64,000 bases of DNA from an uncultured Polaribacter sp. (lineage in GTDB: Bacteria; Bacteroidota; Bacteroidia; Flavobacteriales; Flavobacteriaceae), in assembly GCF_947503875.1 (NCBI RefSeq), contig NZ_CANNFH010000002.1, forward strand, positions 310,001-374,000. The letters are read 5' to 3'. Under the pieces are notes generated by a model. The model saw only the letters and a list, made by a program, of their open reading frames with translations, ran no database searches and had not been told where the DNA came from. Positions 26,541 to 34,925 of this stretch are shown here, one piece after another (position 1 is the stretch's first letter; each line of letters begins with the position of its first letter). Position numbers and translations under genes: made by a program.

Positions 26541-26877
26541 CTGTAGTTGATTTTGTGCTAATTACTTGGTTTACTGCGTTTAATAAATTACTCCATGTTT
26601 TGTCTAATTCTTTTAAAAAAAGACCTCCGTTTTCGGTTAAAACATAGTACTTTCTTGGTGGTCCAGATGTAGATTCTTCCCACCTGTAACTAAGTAAGCC
26701 TGCATTTTTTAAACGGGTTAGTAAGGGGTAAATGGTGCCTTCTACCACAATCATTTCTGCATTTTTTAAGGTAGAAAGTATTTCAGAAGTGTAGGCATCT
26801 CCTTTTTTAAGGATAGATAAGATGCAATATTCCAAAACACCTTTTCGCATTTGTGCCTTTGTGTTTTCTATTTTCAT
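26533..26877 (-). CDS. PadR family transcriptional regulator
   Basis: A 114-residue winged-helix repressor. MRKGVLEYCILSILKKGDAY (about 11-30), TLKNAEMIVVEGTIYPLLTRL and the wing GPPRKYYVLTENG are the family signature. PadR proteins usually repress membrane or stress genes and respond to small ligands or membrane state. It lies between the DUF4870 and PspC genes and overlaps the latter by eight bases. A dyad next to the operon promoter (27423-27436) is a candidate for autoregulation. Confidence 0.95.
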   Translation of the reverse strand: MKIENTKAQMRKGVLEYCILSILKKGDAYTSEILSTLKNAEMIVVEGTIYPLLTRLKNAGLLSYRWEESTSGPPRKYYVLTENGGLFLKELDKTWSNLLNAVNQVISTKSTTDE

Positions 26878-26930
26878 TGAATACGGTTTATGTGTTTATT
26901 TTTCTTTTTTAAGAAAAAAATGAGGTGTGT

Positions 26931-27362
26931 TTATTTTATAAATTTTATGGTAAAAGGGTATTTATAATTTTCACCATCTCTAGCTTTTATAGCAGCAATT
27001 ATTACCAATACAACACTAACTATGTATAACAAACTTGTTAAACTACCTAAACTTATAATCTGAAATAGGTTTTCTGAGTTGAAGTTGATGTTGAAATTAA
27101 AGTTATTAGCGTGTCTAAATTCTTTAAAGAATGTGCCAAATGCAAAAGGAACAAAACTTAATGCTAAAATAAACGTATAAAGAGTATAGCTAATATTGAA
27201 GTTTACAGCTTCTTTACCTTGTTCATCTAAAAATGTACTTCTGTCTTTTAAAGATTGCCACGCTATTAATGGTGTAATAATGTGCCCAAAAGGAAACATA
27301 AAACCTGCAAAAGCAGAAATATGTATTAAAAATGCATTCGTATTTTCGTTATTTCTATTCAT
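26931..27362 (-). CDS. DUF4870 membrane protein
   Basis: A 143-residue membrane protein with about three hydrophobic spans. HIITPLIAWQSLKDRSTFLD, then EQGKEAVNFNISYTLY, and a C-terminal IAAIKARDGENYKYPFTI are diagnostic of DUF4870 (Tic20-like) proteins. The ATG at 27362 is preferred; the longer frame would begin inside the predicted promoter. It is the first gene of the operon running into PadR, PspC and GIN, 53 bases upstream of PadR. Function unknown. Confidence 0.88.
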   Translation of the reverse strand: MNRNNENTNAFLIHISAFAGFMFPFGHIITPLIAWQSLKDRSTFLDEQGKEAVNFNISYTLYTFILALSFVPFAFGTFFKEFRHANNFNFNINFNSENLFQIISLGSLTSLLYIVSVVLVIIAAIKARDGENYKYPFTIKFIK

Positions 27363-27390
27363 TTGTCTAAATGTATAATACTTTCTTATG

Positions 27391-27436
27391 CAAATATATA
27401 TCTTAAAAAAGGTATTATGCAATACATAGTACTGTA
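27391..27436 (-). promoter_or_regulatory. Promoter and candidate operator of the DUF4870-PadR-PspC-GIN operon
   Basis: On the minus strand TATATTTG (27391-27398) is a perfect -7 box, and TTG (27420-27422) sits 21 bases upstream as the -33 element. Directly upstream is the dyad TACA-N6-TGTA (27423-27436, reading TACAGTACTATGTA). The predicted transcript starts about 24 bases before the ATG. The dyad is a plausible site for the operon's own PadR protein; that link is inferred from position. Confidence 0.6.
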
Positions 27437-27513
27437 ATTAACGTTTTGTTAACATTTGTTTTTTATGTGTCAATTGTTTTAAAATTGGTAAATTACCCTC
27501 AAATAAAAGGATT

Positions 27514-27966
27514 ATGAAGATTACGCCAAGTAAAGTAAATTGGTTTATGTTGTTAAAGTTACCACTTGGTTTTTTAAGTGGAATGCGTATAAAAACCATT
27601 ACAGAAACGGCTGCCATTGTAAAAATTAAACACAGATGGATGAATCAAAATCCGTTTAAAAGTATGTTTTGGGCGGCACAAGGTATGGCTGCAGAAATGA
27701 GTACTGCAGTTTTGGTAATGCAAGCTATTGAAGTTTCTAAACTAAAAGTTTCTATGTTGGTTACACATCAAGAAGCTAATTTTTATAAAAAAGCAACAGG
27801 TACCATTTTTTTTACCTGTTCTAGTGGTAAAGAAATTACAAATGCAATTCAAAAATCTAAACAAACAAAAGAAGGCCAGGAGATTGTGCTAATAGCCGAA
27901 GGAAAAAACCAAGATGGAGTAGTGGTTTCTAAATTTAGTTTTCAATGGAGTCTTAAAGTAAAATAA
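27514..27966 (+). CDS. DUF4442 hotdog-fold thioesterase-like protein
   Basis: A 150-residue soluble protein with the DUF4442 pattern of PaaI-like hotdog proteins: KVNWFMLLKLPLGFLSGMRI, HRWMNQNPFKSMFWAAQGMA and a beta-rich C-terminal half (FFTCSSGKEI, VLIAEGKNQDG). PaaI-like members hydrolyse acyl-CoA thioesters; substrate and activity are unproven here. It is divergent from the PadR operon; the lipoprotein gene at 28010 follows after 43 bases. Confidence 0.82.
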   Translation: MKITPSKVNWFMLLKLPLGFLSGMRIKTITETAAIVKIKHRWMNQNPFKSMFWAAQGMAAEMSTAVLVMQAIEVSKLKVSMLVTHQEANFYKKATGTIFFTCSSGKEITNAIQKSKQTKEGQEIVLIAEGKNQDGVVVSKFSFQWSLKVK

Positions 27967-28009
27967 AATTATGGCATTAATTTTGGTATGTTATTTAAAA
28001 CCAAAAATT

Positions 28010-28420
28010 ATGTCTGCTAAACAAATTAATGTATTCTTACTTTTTTGTATTTTATTATTCTCTAATTGCGCAACTTTGTTAGTTCCTAACCCTCCATTAA
28101 ACTATGTTGGCAATTATTATGCGCCTACAGAAAATATAAGTTTAGTATTTAAAGAAGAAGATATAGATTTTGAATATACTGTAATGGGCTTTTTAACTTT
28201 TACAGATGCAGAAAGAGGAAGGTTTTTTGGAGAATCTGTAGATTATAATCAACTTATTACAGAAAAGGCAAAAGCTGTTGGTGCAGATGCTGTATTGGTT
28301 ACCAATTTTTATAACACAGTAAATAGTGAAGTTTCTGAAGATATTCTAGACAAAACATTAACCCTAGAAACTAGAAATTTAATAAATGTAAAGGCTAAAT
28401 TTTTAAAATTTAAAAATTAA
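28010..28420 (+). CDS. Hypothetical lipoprotein
   Basis: A 136-residue predicted lipoprotein. The ATG at 28010 starts a signal with lipobox (LLFSNCATL); the in-frame ATG at 27971 lies too close to the previous stop and adds an unlikely N-terminus. The mature part contains YTVMGFLTFTDAERG and EKAKAVGADAVLVTNFYN. The second segment resembles the Gly-Ala-Asp-Ala-Val pattern of small heavy-metal-binding or DUF4156-type lipoproteins. I cannot assign a function. The stop overlaps that of the convergent small gene by four bases. Confidence 0.75.
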   Translation: MSAKQINVFLLFCILLFSNCATLLVPNPPLNYVGNYYAPTENISLVFKEEDIDFEYTVMGFLTFTDAERGRFFGESVDYNQLITEKAKAVGADAVLVTNFYNTVNSEVSEDILDKTLTLETRNLINVKAKFLKFKN

Positions 28421-28569
28421 TTTTTGTCTTTAGGGATGTAAATTTTTGGTCTTTCTTCTGTATAATCACAATCTTGAAAAATACCACAAGATACATTGGT
28501 TCTTGCCAAAGATTTTGTAATTTCAAATTGTTTAGATAAAGCCTCAATTTCAGGAGTTAAATATTTCAT
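28417..28569 (-). CDS. Hypothetical 50-residue protein
   Basis: A short soluble protein (50 residues from the ATG at 28569; a longer form from 28620 adds 17). MKYLTPEIEALSKQFEITKS looks helical, and two cysteines occur in SCGIFQDCDY. There is no recognisable domain. The reading frame ends inside the convergent lipoprotein gene. It has a plausible start and uses ordinary codons, so it may be real, but evidence is thin. Confidence 0.45.
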   Translation of the reverse strand: MKYLTPEIEALSKQFEITKSLARTNVSCGIFQDCDYTEERPKIYIPKDKN

Positions 28570-28620
28570 AACGTGATAGTTTGATACAAAAATAAGAATT
28601 TTACTTCTTAAACAAATCAT

Positions 28621-28650
28621 AAAAAAACCGAGTAAAAAACTCGGTTTAAA
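28621..28650. terminator. Terminator upstream of the small gene / after the DUF4369 gene
   Basis: AAACCGAGT and ACTCGGTTT form a nine-base stem with a five-base loop, flanked by A-runs on the left and T/A-rich sequence on the right. It lies just beyond the DUF4369 gene's 3' end on the minus strand and most probably ends that transcript. Confidence 0.85.
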
Positions 28651-28653
28651 ATA

Positions 28654-29352
28654 TTATTTTTCTTTAGATTTAATTTCTTCTATAAACTTATCCAAACGTT
28701 TTCCATAATCAGATGCTTTCACTTTTGGTGTTAAAGATTTGTTTATGGTATCTAATAGTTTAATGTTAGCGTTGTACAATTCTGTTAAGGCTAAATAAGG
28801 CGCTACATCAGAGTCTGAATTAGCAAGAGCAAAATTAGTAGTAAACAGATATCTTCTTCTAACCATTCTATTGTAGTCTTTTCGAATTTGTTCTTGTAAG
28901 TTTACATTTTGTGATTTTTTAGCTTCAAAATCTTGTTTTATAAACTCTAGATTTTGGTTGTTAAAACCATTATTTATTTTTAAGAAATTATTAAATATTG
29001 TTTGATTTTCAGAACCTGTAATTTCAGGAGCAATACCAAAAACCTCAATATTATCATTTATAGTAATGGTACCTTTATTTCCAAAAAACAAAATTCTTTT
29101 GTCTGTTGTATTGCCATCAAAAGTTAAATAATAAATCACAGGAGATTCTACATTATCTGTTAATTTAAAAGCACCAGCACCAAAAACTTTTACAGAATCT
29201 ACAGAAATTAATAAAGTATCCTTCATTTTCTGAAGGTACAAAGTTCCTTTTTTTAATCCTTTAATATTTCCTTGCACAATCATGTTTCCTTCCTTTTTAG
29301 AAGAACAGGCTGCAAGCATTAATATCAAATAAATTGCTATTATTTTTCTCAT
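28654..29352 (-). CDS. DUF4369 domain lipoprotein
   Basis: A 232-residue predicted lipoprotein (signal MRKIIAIYLILMLAAC, Cys16). Residues 24-130 match DUF4369, the beta-sandwich often found N-terminal to TlpA-like thioredoxins in Bacteroidota: IVQGNIKGLKKGTLYLQKM, LISVDSVKVFGAGAF and YYLTFDGNTTDKRILFFGN. No thioredoxin domain follows; the C-terminal half is helical and charged. It thus appears to be a stand-alone form. It sits 68 bases downstream of the DUF819 gene on the same strand and is closed by a strong terminator. Confidence 0.87.
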   Translation of the reverse strand: MRKIIAIYLILMLAACSSKKEGNMIVQGNIKGLKKGTLYLQKMKDTLLISVDSVKVFGAGAFKLTDNVESPVIYYLTFDGNTTDKRILFFGNKGTITINDNIEVFGIAPEITGSENQTIFNNFLKINNGFNNQNLEFIKQDFEAKKSQNVNLQEQIRKDYNRMVRRRYLFTTNFALANSDSDVAPYLALTELYNANIKLLDTINKSLTPKVKASDYGKRLDKFIEEIKSKEK

Positions 29353-29420
29353 TGATTTTTTGCTTTTTATGATTACAAATATGCTGATTTTTATTTAAAA
29401 AAGTGGATGATAATTATAAA

Positions 29421-30815
29421 TTAACTAACCCATTTCATCATTAAAGCACAAAAGAAAGCACCATAAGTACCCAAGGCATAACCTAATACTGCTAATAAAA
29501 CACCTACAGGAGCTAAGGATGGGTGAAAAGCACCAGCGACAACAGGTGCAGAGGCTGCTCCACCTATATTTGCTTTTGATCCAACAGCTAAAAAGAAGTA
29601 AGGTGCCTTTATTATTTTTGCAACTAAGAATAATAGACCAACATGTATAATCATCCAAACAAAACCGATAGCGAAAAGACTAATATTTTCTACAATGGCG
29701 TTTAAATTCATTTTCATACCAATAGAGGCTACCAAAATATAAATAAAAACGGTCCCAATTTTGCTTGCTCCAGCTCCTTCGTAATTTTTTGCTTTTGTAA
29801 ATGATAAGAAAATACCAATGGTTGTTGCAGAAATTATCAGCCAGAAAAAAGAACTACCTAAACCAAAATCTACTAGAAACGGAACATTATTCGCAATATA
29901 ACTTCCTAAATTATCTCCAATTATATGTCCAATTGAAGTTACACCAAATGCGATTCCTAATAAAATGATTAAATCATTAAAAGATGGAACTCTAGCTGTT
30001 TCTAATGTAAATTTTTCCATCTTATTTTTAAGCGTAGTTATCGATGAATTATCGGCTTTAAACCAACGATCGATAGCATCAGATTTTGCTACTCCAATGA
30101 GTAAAAACGCCATCCAAACTTCGGCTACTAAAACGTCTACAACAGCCATAATGCTAAAAAGACTGTCAGAAACTTCCCACTGTTCTTTCATTGCCAGTTG
30201 ATTCGCTCCACCACCAATCCAACTTCCTGCAACCGTAGACAATCCTTTCCACAATTCTGTACCTTCTACTTGGGTTAAAATATCTGGAGCCACAAATTTG
30301 AAAAATAAAATTGCTAAAGGCCCTCCAATCATCACTCCAATTGTGGCTGTTAAAAACATAATTAGTGCTTTTGGGCCCAATTTAAAAACACCTTTTAAAT
30401 CGATACTTAAGGTTAATAATACCAAAGAAGCAGGTAATAAAAATCGAGAGGAAACATAGTACAATTTACTACCACCTGTAAAATTTGAATAGATATCACT
30501 ATTGATATTATTGGCAGCGATGTATTCTTTTAAAGTATTTAAATCAGTATCAGTTGCCAGGTTTCCATATAAAGAATTTAGATGCGCAATTGTTGCATCC
30601 ACATCTATCCATTTGTCTGCGATTAAACCCAAGGAACTAAAAATAGAAGGTATAAAATAACACAACAATAAAGCTGGTACTATTTTGTAAAACTTTTGGA
30701 AAGACTTTAATTTTGAAGTGTAAAATATGCCTGCTAATATTACACAAAGGACACCAAAAATAATAGTGTCATTGGCAAATAATGGAATGTCATTATTGAT
30801 TTCTGAGATGCTCAT
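29421..30815 (-). CDS. DUF819 family membrane protein
   Basis: A 464-residue inner-membrane protein with about 12 hydrophobic spans. GGSKLYYVSSRFLLPASLVL, the SWIGGGANQLAMKE segment and a late SKANIGGAASAPVVAGAFHP identify the DUF819 (YjcL) family, which resembles bile-acid/sodium-type transporters. Substrate is unknown. A polar insertion around 80-115 is external or cytoplasmic. It begins immediately after the DUF2490 stop (no gap), so the two genes are probably co-translated. Confidence 0.9.
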   Translation of the reverse strand: MSISEINNDIPLFANDTIIFGVLCVILAGIFYTSKLKSFQKFYKIVPALLLCYFIPSIFSSLGLIADKWIDVDATIAHLNSLYGNLATDTDLNTLKEYIAANNINSDIYSNFTGGSKLYYVSSRFLLPASLVLLTLSIDLKGVFKLGPKALIMFLTATIGVMIGGPLAILFFKFVAPDILTQVEGTELWKGLSTVAGSWIGGGANQLAMKEQWEVSDSLFSIMAVVDVLVAEVWMAFLLIGVAKSDAIDRWFKADNSSITTLKNKMEKFTLETARVPSFNDLIILLGIAFGVTSIGHIIGDNLGSYIANNVPFLVDFGLGSSFFWLIISATTIGIFLSFTKAKNYEGAGASKIGTVFIYILVASIGMKMNLNAIVENISLFAIGFVWMIIHVGLLFLVAKIIKAPYFFLAVGSKANIGGAASAPVVAGAFHPSLAPVGVLLAVLGYALGTYGAFFCALMMKWVS

Positions 30816-31460
30816 TTATTTTTGTTTAATATGGTTTGTATTCAAAATAATTCCTAATTGCACTCTATGAGATTTTGTATTGCTAAATAACGTGTGCATA
30901 TAACCCAGTTTTAATTTTAGTTGCTTGCTAAGTTTTTGAATAAAACCAAAGCCTGTTCTATTTTGCCCAAAAGATTTTGTTGCAAACTTTATAAAAATTT
31001 CATTAAATGCATATGTGGTTAGTTTTTTTGAAATAGGATACCTTAAAAACAAGCCATACCTAATTCTGTGCGTTGTTTTATTTTCAAAGTTTTGCCTTCT
31101 AAAACGTTGTGCTAATCTTACTCTATGTTTTAATAAAAAACCAGCCCATTTATCGTTTATATTTATATCTTGATAAAAACGATATTCATACAAATCTGGT
31201 AAATTTTCTTTGTAAGAGCTGTCTGTAATAGAATATACAGTACCTAAAGTTAGATTTACAGTTTTATTAAATGTATAATTTAAACCTAACCTATATATTT
31301 CTTGTTGATATTCAGATGCTAACTCAAAATACCTAACATGTGCATTTGTAATTAATTTTACAGAATTGGAGAGTTTATGAGTAGCATTAAACATATACCA
31401 AGTTCCTAATTTGTTTTCAGGAGAAATTTGTGCTTGAGTTTTTAATGATAAAAAACTCAA
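30816..31460 (-). CDS. DUF2490 outer-membrane beta-barrel-like protein
   Basis: About 214 residues from the TTG at 31460. The sequence KLGTWYMFNATHKLSNSVKL, EIYRLGLNYTFNKTVNLTLG and RFRRQNFENKTTHRIRYGLF fits DUF2490, a family of small outer-membrane beta-barrels. The start is uncertain: codons upstream of the TTG encode NKILFICCLSFLSLKTQAQ, a good signal peptide, but no ATG, GTG or TTG is found in frame between it and the end of the preceding gene. Translation may begin at a non-standard codon overlapping that gene. It directly precedes the DUF819 gene. Confidence 0.78.
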   Translation of the reverse strand: MSFLSLKTQAQISPENKLGTWYMFNATHKLSNSVKLITNAHVRYFELASEYQQEIYRLGLNYTFNKTVNLTLGTVYSITDSSYKENLPDLYEYRFYQDININDKWAGFLLKHRVRLAQRFRRQNFENKTTHRIRYGLFLRYPISKKLTTYAFNEIFIKFATKSFGQNRTGFGFIQKLSKQLKLKLGYMHTLFSNTKSHRVQLGIILNTNHIKQK

Positions 31461-31495
31461 GCAACAAATAAAAAGTATTTTGTTAGTAAAAGTTG

Positions 31496-34400
31496 TTAGT
31501 TGGTAGAAAATATTTTGGTTTCTTTAAATGGTGAAATTTTAATGTTTTCTACAGCAGCTTTATAGCTTACCCAATCATTATTAAAAAAGGTATTCGTTTC
31601 ACTTAAAACTTTTTTAAATTCTTCTTTAAATTGATTCATTAAAACCGTTTCTGTACTAGTTTGTTCTCCAAAACGAGATCTAATATATCTACTAGCTTGT
31701 CCAAAACGTTGGTTTACCGTAATTTCTGGATTTCTAGTAATACCTTGTCTTTTATCTATAGAACCTAAAAACTTAGCAATTAAACGATCTACTTTTTTTA
31801 TGATCTCTGTAGATTTTTTAATTTCTTCTTTGTACATCTTTTTATCTTCTTTAGATAAATCTGTTTTTATAGTAGTAGCTGTATTTTTACTTTCTACTAG
31901 TTGTTTTACAACATTTGCAATTTGTTCTTGATATTTTTCGAGTTCTTTGCTTGCTTTGTATTTTTGATTGATGGCTTCCTCAGAAATTTCTAATCTTGGA
32001 TCGAATTCAACTTTTATATTTTGTTCTGAAACCTCGTTTCCAAAAGTCATTTTTAAACGATAAGTTCCTGGTTTTACTTCTACACCAGAAGGCTCTCTAG
32101 TAGATTTTCTAATAGTTCTAGAAGCTCTATTCACTCCTTTTTCTCTTAAATACCAAGTAGTTTTGTGAATTCCACTTTCCTTTGGTGTTTTAAATTTTAA
32201 AGTTCTAATTTGTCTTGCACCATCAAATATTTCTAGTTTTATAGAATCAGTTTTAGCAGATTTAGATTTCTCTACTTCGCTCGAAATGACATTCCTCTCT
32301 TTTTTCTTGTCTCTATTTTCTTTCATCTCTTTTTTAGGAACTTCAACAAAATAAGAAATAATAGCACCACCTTTTCTGTTTTCTCCTTGATACATGGCAT
32401 CTGCACCAAACCTACTTCCTGTTGGTTGTTGGTATGCAGATTGATAAGCAGTTGGTGGTTCAAATAAATGTATTTTTTTATCAGTAGCGTTTTTGTTTGC
32501 AATAGCTCTTAAAGGTCTAATGTCATCTAAAACCCAAGCTGCACGTCCAAAAGTACCTATTATTAAATCTTGTTCTCTTGGGTGAATTACCAAATCTTTT
32601 ACAGGAACAGTTGGAAAACCATTTGTCCACTTTGTCCATTTTTCTCCAGCATCAACAGAAATATACAAACCATCATCAGTTCCTAAAAATAATAAGTTTT
32701 TATTTTCTGGATCTTCAATAATACTTAATGTATAAGATTGTACATCATCTGCATCTACAATTCGTTCCCAAGATTTACCATAGTTTTTGGTTCTGTAAGC
32801 ATAAGGTGTGTATTTAAATCTTCTATAATCATTAGCTACTAAAAGTGCTTCACCTTTATTCTTGTTGGATGCTTTAATTTGCGTAATCCAACTATTTTCT
32901 GGCAAACCTTTTAAATTTTTTGCAACGTTTGTCCAAGTTGTTCCTCCGTTTTTGGTGATGTGTACTTGTCCATCATCTGTAGCAGCCCATAAAACGTCTT
33001 TTTCTAAAGGAGTTGGTTCAATCACTAATATTGTACAATGGTTTTCTGCACCAGTTGCATCCATTGTTAAACCACCACTTTCAGATTGTTTTAATTTTTC
33101 TGGATTGTTGGTAGATAAATCTGGAGAAATAACTTCCCAAGTTAAACCCTTGTCTGTAGATTTATGTACAAATTGGCTACCAAAGTACAGTGTATTATTA
33201 TCAAAAGGATCCATATTTATGGCAGCATTCCAATTAAAACGTAATTGTATATTTGGATCTTTATGTGTTGGTTTTACAGAATAATTATTACCTGTTTTAT
33301 AATCATAACGTACCACAGAACCTTGCTGACTCATAGACCAACCATATCTAGAATCATCTTTGTCTGGTACCACATCAAAACCATCACCAAAAGAAATTTC
33401 TTGCCAATAAGAATTTCTAATTCCTTGTGCTTTCCAAACATAAGCAGGTCCTCGCCAAGAACCATTATCTTGCATGCCACCATACACGTTATAAGGATAT
33501 TCATTATCTACATTAATGTGATAAAATTGTGCCACAGGAATGTTACCAATAAATCGCCAAGATTTACCACCATCTTTGGTAATATTTAATCCACCATCAT
33601 TACCATCAATCATAAATTTACCGTTTTTTGGATGAATCCACCATGCATGATGATCTGGGTGAACGCCATTGTCTACACCATAAGCAGGCATTAATTGCTT
33701 AAAGTTTTTACCACCATCTTGTGAAACGTTTACGTAGGTAAAAACGGTATATAATCTATTTTCATTTTGTGGGTCTACGTAGATTTCAGAATAGTAAAAA
33801 GGTCTATTTCCAATACCTGGTTTATCATTTATCTTTTTCCATTTAAAACCACCATCTTCACTTTTATAAAGTGCATTTTTTTGGGCTTCAACCAAAGCGT
33901 AAATTATATTGGGTTCACTAGGTGCAATTGCCACACCAATTCTACCCAATTCCCCTTTAGGGAAACCCTCTTTATCGGTGATTTTTTTCCAATTTTCACC
34001 ACCATCATGAGTTATGAATAAACCAGAACCTTCGCCACCAGATTTAAAAAACCAAGGATCGCGTTTGTGTTCCCACATGGCAGCAATTATTTTATTGGGG
34101 TTGGTAGGATCCATAATTAAATCTGCAGCACCAGATCTAATATTGGTAAATAAAATCTGTTTCCAAGTTTTACCACCATCTGTAGTTTTGTAAACACCAC
34201 GCTCTTTGTGTTCTCCCCAAGGAGCGCCAATTGCGCCAACGTACACAATATTTGGATTTGTTGGATCTATAATTACTCTATGAATGTGGCGTGTTTTTTC
34301 TAAACCCATGGCTTGCCACGTTTTACCAGCATCTAAAGATTTGTAAATTCCAAATCCGCCATTTAAACTATTTCTAGGATTTCCTTCTCCTGTACCTGCC

Positions 34401-34702
34401 CAAATTACACTTGGGTTAGATTGTTGAATGGCAACTGCACCAATAGAAGCTGTTAATTCTTTTTCGAAAATTGGTTGCCAAGTTGCACCACCAGAAGTAG
34501 ATTTCCAAATACCACCAGAAGCAGTACCTACATACATTATATTTGGATTGTTTTCTACAACATCTATAGAAGTTACACGGCCAGACATTCCACCAGGACC
34601 AATATTTCTGGGTTTCATGTTTTTAACCAAATCCATAGAAAACTCTTGAGAAAAGAGTACTGTAGTTACTAGTAAAAATACAAGTGTAAAAAGATTTTTC
34701 AT
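31496..34702 (-). CDS. Sortilin/VPS10-like beta-propeller secreted protein
   Basis: A 1068-residue secreted protein with signal peptide MKNLFTLVFLLVTTVLFSQ. The first 750 residues are a BNR/Asp-box beta-propeller: motifs such as STSGGATW, SLDAGKTW, TTDGGKTW, SEDGGFKW and THDGGENW recur. The last 300 residues include a beta-sandwich (about 840-930) and a helical, lysine-rich region. The family is common in Bacteroidota and often annotated as a sortilin or glycosyl-hydrolase-like protein; the ligand is unknown. Residues around 803-815 (RNVISSEVEKSKS) are encoded by an in-frame dispersed-repeat remnant. DUF2490 follows closely. Confidence 0.88.
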   Translation of the reverse strand: MKNLFTLVFLLVTTVLFSQEFSMDLVKNMKPRNIGPGGMSGRVTSIDVVENNPNIMYVGTASGGIWKSTSGGATWQPIFEKELTASIGAVAIQQSNPSVIWAGTGEGNPRNSLNGGFGIYKSLDAGKTWQAMGLEKTRHIHRVIIDPTNPNIVYVGAIGAPWGEHKERGVYKTTDGGKTWKQILFTNIRSGAADLIMDPTNPNKIIAAMWEHKRDPWFFKSGGEGSGLFITHDGGENWKKITDKEGFPKGELGRIGVAIAPSEPNIIYALVEAQKNALYKSEDGGFKWKKINDKPGIGNRPFYYSEIYVDPQNENRLYTVFTYVNVSQDGGKNFKQLMPAYGVDNGVHPDHHAWWIHPKNGKFMIDGNDGGLNITKDGGKSWRFIGNIPVAQFYHINVDNEYPYNVYGGMQDNGSWRGPAYVWKAQGIRNSYWQEISFGDGFDVVPDKDDSRYGWSMSQQGSVVRYDYKTGNNYSVKPTHKDPNIQLRFNWNAAINMDPFDNNTLYFGSQFVHKSTDKGLTWEVISPDLSTNNPEKLKQSESGGLTMDATGAENHCTILVIEPTPLEKDVLWAATDDGQVHITKNGGTTWTNVAKNLKGLPENSWITQIKASNKNKGEALLVANDYRRFKYTPYAYRTKNYGKSWERIVDADDVQSYTLSIIEDPENKNLLFLGTDDGLYISVDAGEKWTKWTNGFPTVPVKDLVIHPREQDLIIGTFGRAAWVLDDIRPLRAIANKNATDKKIHLFEPPTAYQSAYQQPTGSRFGADAMYQGENRKGGAIISYFVEVPKKEMKENRDKKKERNVISSEVEKSKSAKTDSIKLEIFDGARQIRTLKFKTPKESGIHKTTWYLREKGVNRASRTIRKSTREPSGVEVKPGTYRLKMTFGNEVSEQNIKVEFDPRLEISEEAINQKYKASKELEKYQEQIANVVKQLVESKNTATTIKTDLSKEDKKMYKEEIKKSTEIIKKVDRLIAKFLGSIDKRQGITRNPEITVNQRFGQASRYIRSRFGEQTSTETVLMNQFKEEFKKVLSETNTFFNNDWVSYKAAVENIKISPFKETKIFSTN
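32264..32293. repeat. In-frame remnant of the TCGAAATGACA hairpin repeat inside a gene
   Basis: AGATTTCTCTACTTCG with CTCGAAATGACATT is one arm of the same dispersed repeat seen at 11716-11793 and in the array at 200-620. In the sense frame of the beta-propeller gene it encodes NVISSEVEKS without breaking the frame, in a charged linker. Confidence 0.85.
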
Positions 34703-34832
34703 TGTAAAATTGCGTTAGTTTGTTTAAAAAGCTAACAAGATACAAAATAGAAGAGTTTCTATTTGTGCTGATAATTTTTTAACAGTTTTTTAGAGTTTTA
34801 GAGATTCTTTGAAACATGTTAAATAGTACATT

Positions 34833-34909
34833 AAGAACCAAGAACCAAGAACCAAGAACCAAGAACCAAGAACCAAGAACCAAGAACCAAGAACCAAGAA
34901 CCAAGAACC
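34833..34909. repeat. Heptamer tandem array, 11 x AAGAACC
   Basis: Eleven perfect consecutive copies of AAGAACC are followed by one degenerate copy (AAAAGCC). The array lies 17 bases beyond the stop of the ribbon-helix-helix gene (minus strand), in the interval between that gene and the beta-propeller gene. A perfect short array of this length is prone to slippage. Confidence 0.95.
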
Positions 34910-34925
34910 AAAAGCCAAAAAGAAC

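Noticed and set aside
29425..29658. Cys- and Trp-rich 77-residue frame within the DUF819 gene
   Set aside because: It lies wholly inside the DUF819 gene in another frame and has no start context or domain.
34833..34909. Possible CRISPR-like array
   Set aside because: Units are seven bases with no spacers, and no cas genes are present.
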